Of a stretch of 64,000 nucleotides of DNA, positions 61,060 to 64,000 are shown in pieces; the first letter of the stretch is position 1, and every line of letters starts with the position of its first letter. Position numbers and translations under genes: made by a program. A model generated the notes under the pieces. The model ran no database searches, was not told where the DNA came from, and saw only the letters and a program-made list of their open reading frames with translations. Source of the DNA: Fervidobacterium changbaicum (GTDB lineage: Bacteria; Thermotogota; Thermotogae; Thermotogales; Fervidobacteriaceae); the NCBI RefSeq assembly GCF_004117075.1, contig NZ_CP026721.1, forward strand, positions 434,001 to 498,000, given 5' to 3'.

Positions 61060-64000
61060 ATGAAAGCAAGGTTAAAAACAAAGACCTATACTTTCCTCGG
61101 TATGTGCGCCTTGTCAATCTTTGTGGCGCTTAGTTTTCTATTCTCATGTACGTACGCACCAAAACCTGAATTTGGTAGCATCCAATATGACGGAAAAGTC
61201 TATTCTGATTTCAGTACGCCGATATCCGTTGTCAGGTCAAAGAATATAGTTGTGAACATGAAAACATCAGGAGATTATCGATACACGTACAAATTAGACG
61301 GGATCACGTTAATCGAATCAACCACTACTAACTTCTTATTGTTGAAAGACCACAATAGTAAGCTCCCTTTGTCCAAGGAATTCTTTATCAATACTCATAC
61401 TCTAACGATCGTTGTTACTGTTTCCGGTCGAAGCGAAAGTCTCTCCGTACCTATAAGAATAGTGAATCAAAAGCCTGTGGTTATTATAGCTAAAAAGGGC
61501 GACAAGCAGATCTCAATTTCTATCATCGAACCCGATGGAGATACAATCAAGGAAAAGTCTATAAAGCTATACAAGGACGATAAAGAAATCTCCACCCTTT
61601 CTGAAGGTGATATTGATGTAAGTAGATACTCCCCCGGTAAGTATAAGATTATGGTTTCAGTTTCCGATGAATTCGACGAGTCGGAACAAGCTGAATATTC
61701 CTTTGAAATACAAGCGGGAGGAGCTATTCAGGAAACGAATGTTCCTCCAACAGTCAAAATCGTTCAACCATTCCAGAATGAATCAACGCCACCCAATCTT
61801 GTGTTAAGATACGTCGGAGCAGACGAAAACACAGGTGACATATTAGTTTACGATGTTGATGTCGCAAAAGCCGGTGATTCAAACGTACTGATTCAAGCAC
61901 GTAAAACAAAATCAAATGAAATTGTAATACCAAACCTTGAAAGAAATACGACCTATGTAGCTACAGTAACCGTTTATGACTTGGCGGGTGCTTCAGCTAC
62001 CGATAGTGTTACATTCAAAACATCTTCTAAAGAAAACTACTTATACGTTAATGCAAAGGACTTTGGAGGAAAATCTTTACTGTCGATACTCAAAGTAACT
62101 GATTTGGAGCGAATTTCGACAGTTGGCTCGTGGACTTACGATGGTTCAATCGAGGACTTTGATGTTGTTGAAGACTTCATATATGTTACTAGTGGATATG
62201 ATTTGATTATCATTAATTCAAGAGACAAATACAAACCCAAAACAGTTGGTACATTAAAATTCGAGTCTACGCTATCTGCCATAAGAGTTTACAAAACCTA
62301 CGGCATTGTTGGTGTTGGGTATGATAAGATAGAAGTCGTAAACTTGACTACCCCATCATCGCCGTCGGTATTTTCTACAAAAGCCGGTGAAAGGTTGTTC
62401 TCTTTCACTATACCAACACTGTACACAAAGAAGAATGGTGTGAAGAAAGATTCTATTAATATAACTCAAGGTAGGATAAATGACATAGTACTCTTTGGCG
62501 ACAAAGCATACATTGCAGCTGACCTTGCCGGCATTTGGGAGTTAGATTTGTCGGTGCTTCCGAATATTACTATTAAGGATATAAAGAACGTCGTACCTGG
62601 TGACTATTCATGTATCGATGTAGGTACGGTTAACGATGAATGTGTACTGGCTTTCGGAGAAGGAAATACTGCAGGGATTGTTAAGTTACCAATCGCGACA
62701 ACACCAGTTGCAACAAAACTTGATTATACATTCGATACTCCCGTAAGAAGAGTTAGAATACATAATGGAAAGATCTTCATACTTACAATGGATAGGTTTT
62801 ACGAATGGGATGGAAGTGCAAGCACACAACCAACTTTAATAAGGAACATTCGCGGAAGCAACCTACATGATTTTTATTTCTTATACGAAAAAGATGGAAC
62901 GGAAAATTGCCTACTATTCGATGAAGTACGTGGCATGTGGAGATTTAGAAAATTTGGAACAAAATATGAGCTCTACGAACCTAACAAAATATACTCTTCA
63001 AAAGACCACGTTCAATACGGTAAATTCATCTTTTTGATAGGAGATGGATTTGTCGGCAATAACCTTGATGGAGAAGGACTTTACGCTATTGACGCTAGAG
63101 ATCCTTACAACTATATCGTACAAGACTACCTACTTGGCGAATACGAAAAGATAAAGCTCAATCCATATGGTTTAAATCCAAAAATCGCAGTTCAAAAGAA
63201 GTCTGAGAATAAAATTATCTTGTACGATTATAGAACAGAAAATCTTGATTTTTCTACCGATACAACCTTAGATTTATCTTCCTATAGTAAAGTTTACGAT
63301 TTCGCGATTGATAGCAGGAACAATATATACGCACTCGTTCTGGATGGAACAACGAGTAAAGTTGTAAGGTTTGACTATAATACTTTTACAAAATCAGCTG
63401 AGACAACTCTGCCAGGAACAATTAGTCAAGCATTGCCTTACGTGTCATCCCCTGTTGAAACTGTTGAGCCGAAGAATATCGAACTTGCAATTGACAACCT
63501 CTCCAAGAGCAAGGAAACATTGGCTGTGTTAGTGGCTCTTGGCCGCGCAGGAAGCATGAAACTCTCTGCGGACCTTAATTCAGCTTCCTCAACAATCTTC
63601 ACTAGATATTACTCTGTTCAAAAAGAACAAGACAGTTACACGCTAAAGAAATACAATCCCGGTTTCGATCAAAAGATAATTGCGGACAAATACTTTGATA
63701 GAATTTATGTGGCAGATGGAGAATACAACGGCGTATGGTTGATGGATAGGAACGGAGTAAACTTGCTTGACGCTGACGAAGATAAACTTTCTTCTATACC
63801 GCTTTTTGAAGGAGCACCTGCTAGAAATATTTCTTGGTTCGGCAACAAGCTCTTCGTAGCTGGCGGTGGATTTGGCTACAAGATAGTAGATGTTTATCAA
63901 AAGAAGCCTGTCGCTGAAGTGAACTTTTCAGGTCTAACGTACACATTTAACCTAACAAGTAACGATGACAAGTACCTCTTCGTTTCAACGGATAGCGGTT
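61060..64000 (+). CDS. large beta-propeller lipoprotein, 3' end beyond the window
   Basis: At least 980 codons are open to the window edge without a stop. The N terminus is a lipoprotein signal: MKARLKTKTY, a hydrophobic core, then the lipobox LFSC with cysteine at residue 33. Two Ig- or fibronectin-like regions follow (to about residue 320; PPTVKIVQPFQN and TTYVATVTVYDLAG mark the second). From about residue 327 there are propeller-type repeats resembling LVIVD blades, for example EDFIYVTSGYDLIIINSR, FGDKAYIAADLAGIWELDL and RIYVADGEYNGVWLMDR. It is presumably surface-exposed and binding in function. GGGGGGAGAG lies just before the ATG. Confidence 0.88.
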   Translation, partial: MKARLKTKTYTFLGMCALSIFVALSFLFSCTYAPKPEFGSIQYDGKVYSDFSTPISVVRSKNIVVNMKTSGDYRYTYKLDGITLIESTTTNFLLLKDHNSKLPLSKEFFINTHTLTIVVTVSGRSESLSVPIRIVNQKPVVIIAKKGDKQISISIIEPDGDTIKEKSIKLYKDDKEISTLSEGDIDVSRYSPGKYKIMVSVSDEFDESEQAEYSFEIQAGGAIQETNVPPTVKIVQPFQNESTPPNLVLRYVGADENTGDILVYDVDVAKAGDSNVLIQARKTKSNEIVIPNLERNTTYVATVTVYDLAGASATDSVTFKTSSKENYLYVNAKDFGGKSLLSILKVTDLERISTVGSWTYDGSIEDFDVVEDFIYVTSGYDLIIINSRDKYKPKTVGTLKFESTLSAIRVYKTYGIVGVGYDKIEVVNLTTPSSPSVFSTKAGERLFSFTIPTLYTKKNGVKKDSINITQGRINDIVLFGDKAYIAADLAGIWELDLSVLPNITIKDIKNVVPGDYSCIDVGTVNDECVLAFGEGNTAGIVKLPIATTPVATKLDYTFDTPVRRVRIHNGKIFILTMDRFYEWDGSASTQPTLIRNIRGSNLHDFYFLYEKDGTENCLLFDEVRGMWRFRKFGTKYELYEPNKIYSSKDHVQYGKFIFLIGDGFVGNNLDGEGLYAIDARDPYNYIVQDYLLGEYEKIKLNPYGLNPKIAVQKKSENKIILYDYRTENLDFSTDTTLDLSSYSKVYDFAIDSRNNIYALVLDGTTSKVVRFDYNTFTKSAETTLPGTISQALPYVSSPVETVEPKNIELAIDNLSKSKETLAVLVALGRAGSMKLSADLNSASSTIFTRYYSVQKEQDSYTLKKYNPGFDQKIIADKYFDRIYVADGEYNGVWLMDRNGVNLLDADEDKLSSIPLFEGAPARNISWFGNKLFVAGGGFGYKIVDVYQKKPVAEVNFSGLTYTFNLTSNDDKYLFVSTDSG

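Overview
The window is AT-rich bacterial chromosome, almost certainly from a thermophilic Thermotogales bacterium and most likely Fervidobacterium or a close relative. This inference rests on two proteins built like the Thermotoga outer-sheath tether Omp-alpha (signal peptide, SLH domain, long coiled coil, C-terminal membrane anchor), an OstA/LptA-like protein, an HslV peptidase, an orphan fliQ and very tight gene packing with ATGA overlaps. Many genes start with GTG or TTG behind purine-rich ribosome binding sites. No rRNA, tRNA or CRISPR array was seen.

Layout. 1-30 holds the 5' part of an FMN riboswitch cut by the window edge. 110-2298 is a cobalamin-riboswitch-controlled btuF-btuC unit (minus strand). 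2325-5276 is a ferrous-iron operon (tandem-domain FeoA, FeoB, a small membrane protein) with a consensus promoter. 5346-11601 holds glnA, a YgiQ radical SAM protein, an Orr-type racemase, purine nucleoside phosphorylase and a DHH phosphoesterase. 11680-19492 holds two very large tandem paralogues: degenerate protein kinase, NTPase, TPR-like helices, GGDEF. 19485-28309 is a mixed operon-like run: murB, M18 peptidase, MarR regulator, PEGA protein, SLH coiled-coil protein, two patatin-like proteins, an OstA-like protein and miaA. 28343-39253 holds dnaX, pilT, prfA, upp, rho, a TPR membrane protein, two ArsB/NhaD-type permeases, endonuclease V and a secreted protein, ending at a strong terminator. 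39329-40391 is a ferritin-peroxiredoxin operon (minus).

One copy of a 1041-bp insertion sequence (40620-41660) sits directly upstream of a 1020-aa Omp-alpha-like gene. That gene is followed by an ABC exporter, a PLD-family protein, tsaC, hslV, a DUF503 gene, yqeK, two envelope proteins and argF. A five-gene minus-strand operon (53697-58854) encodes two FAD oxidoreductases and a DUF1667 protein (a GlpABC-like set), Mini-RNase III and an unusual HPr-kinase/PEPCK-like P-loop protein. The second, inverted IS copy (58879-59919) lies directly upstream of that operon. The window closes with tmk, fliQ and the first 980 codons of a large lipoprotein.

Most notable observations. The tandem pseudokinase/NTPase/GGDEF paralogues look like a divided signalling pair: one copy has lost its P-loop and its c-di-GMP inhibitory site and appears to begin at an ACG codon. 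Both IS copies end exactly 24 nt before the start codon of the neighbouring gene, with the same IS end facing it. Copy A has no target duplication, which suggests rearrangement. A 13-bp perfect terminator-like hairpin lies inside an ABC permease gene. A patatin pair includes one member with a remodelled nucleophile elbow. An HPrK/PEPCK-like protein of unknown function is linked to RNase and glycerol-phosphate oxidation genes.
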